This document shows positions 24,168 through 24,815 of a stretch of DNA of 24,815 nt, piece by piece (within the stretch, counting starts at the first letter, position 1; every line of letters begins with the position of its first letter). Below the pieces are notes generated by a model. That model was given only the letters and a program-made list of their open reading frames with translations, did no database searches and was not told the DNA's origin. The stretch comes from Clostridiales bacterium UBA1740. Lineage in GTDB: Bacteria > Bacillota > Clostridia > Oscillospirales > CAG-272. The DNA lies in NCBI GenBank assembly GCA_002315715.1, contig DCHY01000041.1, positions 7,838-32,652 on the forward strand, written 5' to 3'. Position numbers and translations under genes: made by a program.

Positions 24168-24197
24168 ATTTTTGCCTCGATTCGGTTGTTTTTCTTC

Positions 24198-24226
24198 ATT
24201 ATAGCAAGAAAAAACGCCCTTGTCAA
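24198..24226 (-). promoter_or_regulatory. promoter of the membrane XRE gene
   Basis: On the minus strand, TTGACA (complement of 24221-24226), a 17-bp spacer and TATAAT (complement of 24198-24203): a perfect consensus pair about 30 bp before the start codon. Confidence 0.85.
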
Positions 24227-24230
24227 GGGC
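24216..24230. promoter_or_regulatory. candidate operator: perfect inverted repeat over the XRE -35 box
   Basis: GCCCTT at 24216-24221, 3-bp spacer GTC, AAGGGC at 24225-24230. It covers the whole -35 hexamer. Because T5 follows on the plus strand and A4 precedes it, it could instead act as a small terminator hairpin, but no plus-strand gene runs into it. Confidence 0.5.
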
Positions 24231-24240
24231 TTTTTCGGAG

Positions 24241-24324
24241 TTCTACCGACAGTAGAAAAACGGAAACCGACGGTAGAATCGTGTCATTTTTCTCTCTACC
24301 GGCAAAAGAACCGGCGGTAGAGTC
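24241..24324. repeat. three ACCGrCrGTAGA boxes plus inverted partners
   Basis: Direct copies at 24245-24256 (ACCGACAGTAGA), 24266-24277 (ACCGACGGTAGA) and 24310-24321 (ACCGGCGGTAGA). Inverted halves lie at 24241-24246 (TTCTAC facing GTAGAA at 24252-24257) and 24294-24301 (CTCTACCG facing CGGTAGAG at 24315-24322). The cluster sits between two divergent promoters and looks like a set of regulator-binding sites. Confidence 0.55.
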
Positions 24325-24364
24325 AAGGGAAACGAAGGGGAGATACCGAAAACAAAGCAGTAGG

Positions 24365-24393
24365 GTGACAAACGGACGAAGGTTGGTTACAAT
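24365..24393 (+). promoter_or_regulatory. promoter of the second SGNH hydrolase gene
   Basis: GTGACA at 24365-24370 (one mismatch to TTGACA), a 17-bp spacer and TACAAT at 24388-24393, about 25 bp before the ATG at 24418. Confidence 0.7.
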
Positions 24394-24417
24394 AGGGATG
24401 AAAGGAAGGAGACTGTC

Positions 24418-24815
24418 ATGAATAAACTACTCATTTACGGAGATTCCATATTGCGAGGCATTACGTATTCCGAAGAACTCGGAAAACATAAGCTTTGTGA
24501 AAACTATAAGCTGCCGAAGCTTGCAGAAGCCGGTTTCGACATCCGCAATCACTCCCGCATGGGAGCGACGGTGACGCGCGGGTTGGATATTTTGAGCGGC
24601 AATATTGAGGAATGTGAAGCGGGAGACACGGTGCTTCTCGAATACGGCGGCAACGACTGTGACTACGATTGGGCGGCGATATCCGAGAATCCAAAGGGCG
24701 AGTTTTTGCCCCACACCCCCGAAAACGCATTTCTTGAGACCTACGAGAACGCCATCAAAACCGCCAAGGCGCGCGGCGCCCGTGTGCTTCTTGCTACCTT
24801 GATTCCCGTTGACAG
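24418..24815 (+). CDS. SGNH/GDSL-family hydrolase, N-terminal part (runs off the window)
   Basis: An ATG at 24418 preceded by AAGGAAGGAG opens a frame that is uninterrupted to the window end (132 codons). The start reads MNKLLIYGDSILRGITYSEE, with GDSI as SGNH block I. The middle reads NHSRMGATVTRGLDIL (block II-like glycine) and VLLEYGGNDCDYDW (block III, GGND), and the visible part ends in ARVLLATLIPVD. The catalytic Asp-His block V lies outside. No signal peptide, so probably cytoplasmic. It differs from the SGNH protein at 4043 in all blocks, so this is not a recent duplicate. Esterase or deacetylase activity is the family expectation; substrate unknown. Confidence 0.85.
   Translation, partial: MNKLLIYGDSILRGITYSEELGKHKLCENYKLPKLAEAGFDIRNHSRMGATVTRGLDILSGNIEECEAGDTVLLEYGGNDCDYDWAAISENPKGEFLPHTPENAFLETYENAIKTAKARGARVLLATLIPVD

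Overview
The window looks like a chromosomal segment of an uncultured, low-to-mid GC Gram-positive bacterium of the Clostridia (Bacillota). Reasons: strong AGGAGG-type ribosome binding sites, consensus sigma-A promoters (TTGACA, 17 bp, TATAAT-like), many short rho-independent terminators, a PrsW-type protease, a standalone NifU-like scaffold next to NifS, a COG2509-type FAD protein, and a CUT1 sugar-transporter operon with DUF5696 and Yip1 partners. No phage, transposase, tRNA, rRNA or CRISPR was seen. Family names come from motif recognition by eye; no searches were run.

Layout. 1-360 is the tail of a probable glycoside hydrolase. 471-1436 is a PrsW-like membrane protease with its own promoter and terminator. 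1489-1992 carries no believable gene. It is a dense array of 23 small perfect hairpins with unrelated stem sequences, separated by near-constant short linkers, and it lies between two convergent terminators. 2027-3882 (minus) is a two-gene unit of a 2-hydroxyacid dehydrogenase and a TIM-barrel sugar isomerase/epimerase. It is divergent from an SGNH/GDSL hydrolase (4043-4693). 5020-6609 (minus) is a COG2509-type FAD oxidoreductase, preceded by about 300 bp of palindromic, strongly foldable DNA.

The centre is one minus-strand operon of seven genes, 20428 down to 6905. In order it encodes a giant secreted solute-binding protein with two N-terminal beta-rich domains, a MalF/MalG-type permease pair, a secreted NHL propeller + TPR + Yip1 membrane protein, a 1325-residue secreted DUF5696-type protein, and a second MalF/MalG pair. 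It has no ATP-binding subunit and no recognisable glycosidase. It has one clear promoter whose -10 box sits inside a perfect 17-bp inverted repeat. The tight spacing suggests the products work together, probably in capture and import of a large or unusual glycan; that is inference.

Right of the operon lie nifU-nifS (minus) for Fe-S cluster assembly, a ROK glucokinase (plus), a membrane-bound XRE regulator (minus), a divergent intergenic region with repeated ACCGrCrGTAGA boxes, and the first 132 codons of a second SGNH hydrolase, which runs off the window.

The two features most worth a second look are the hairpin array at 1489-1992 and the seven-gene DUF5696/Yip1/dual-permease operon.
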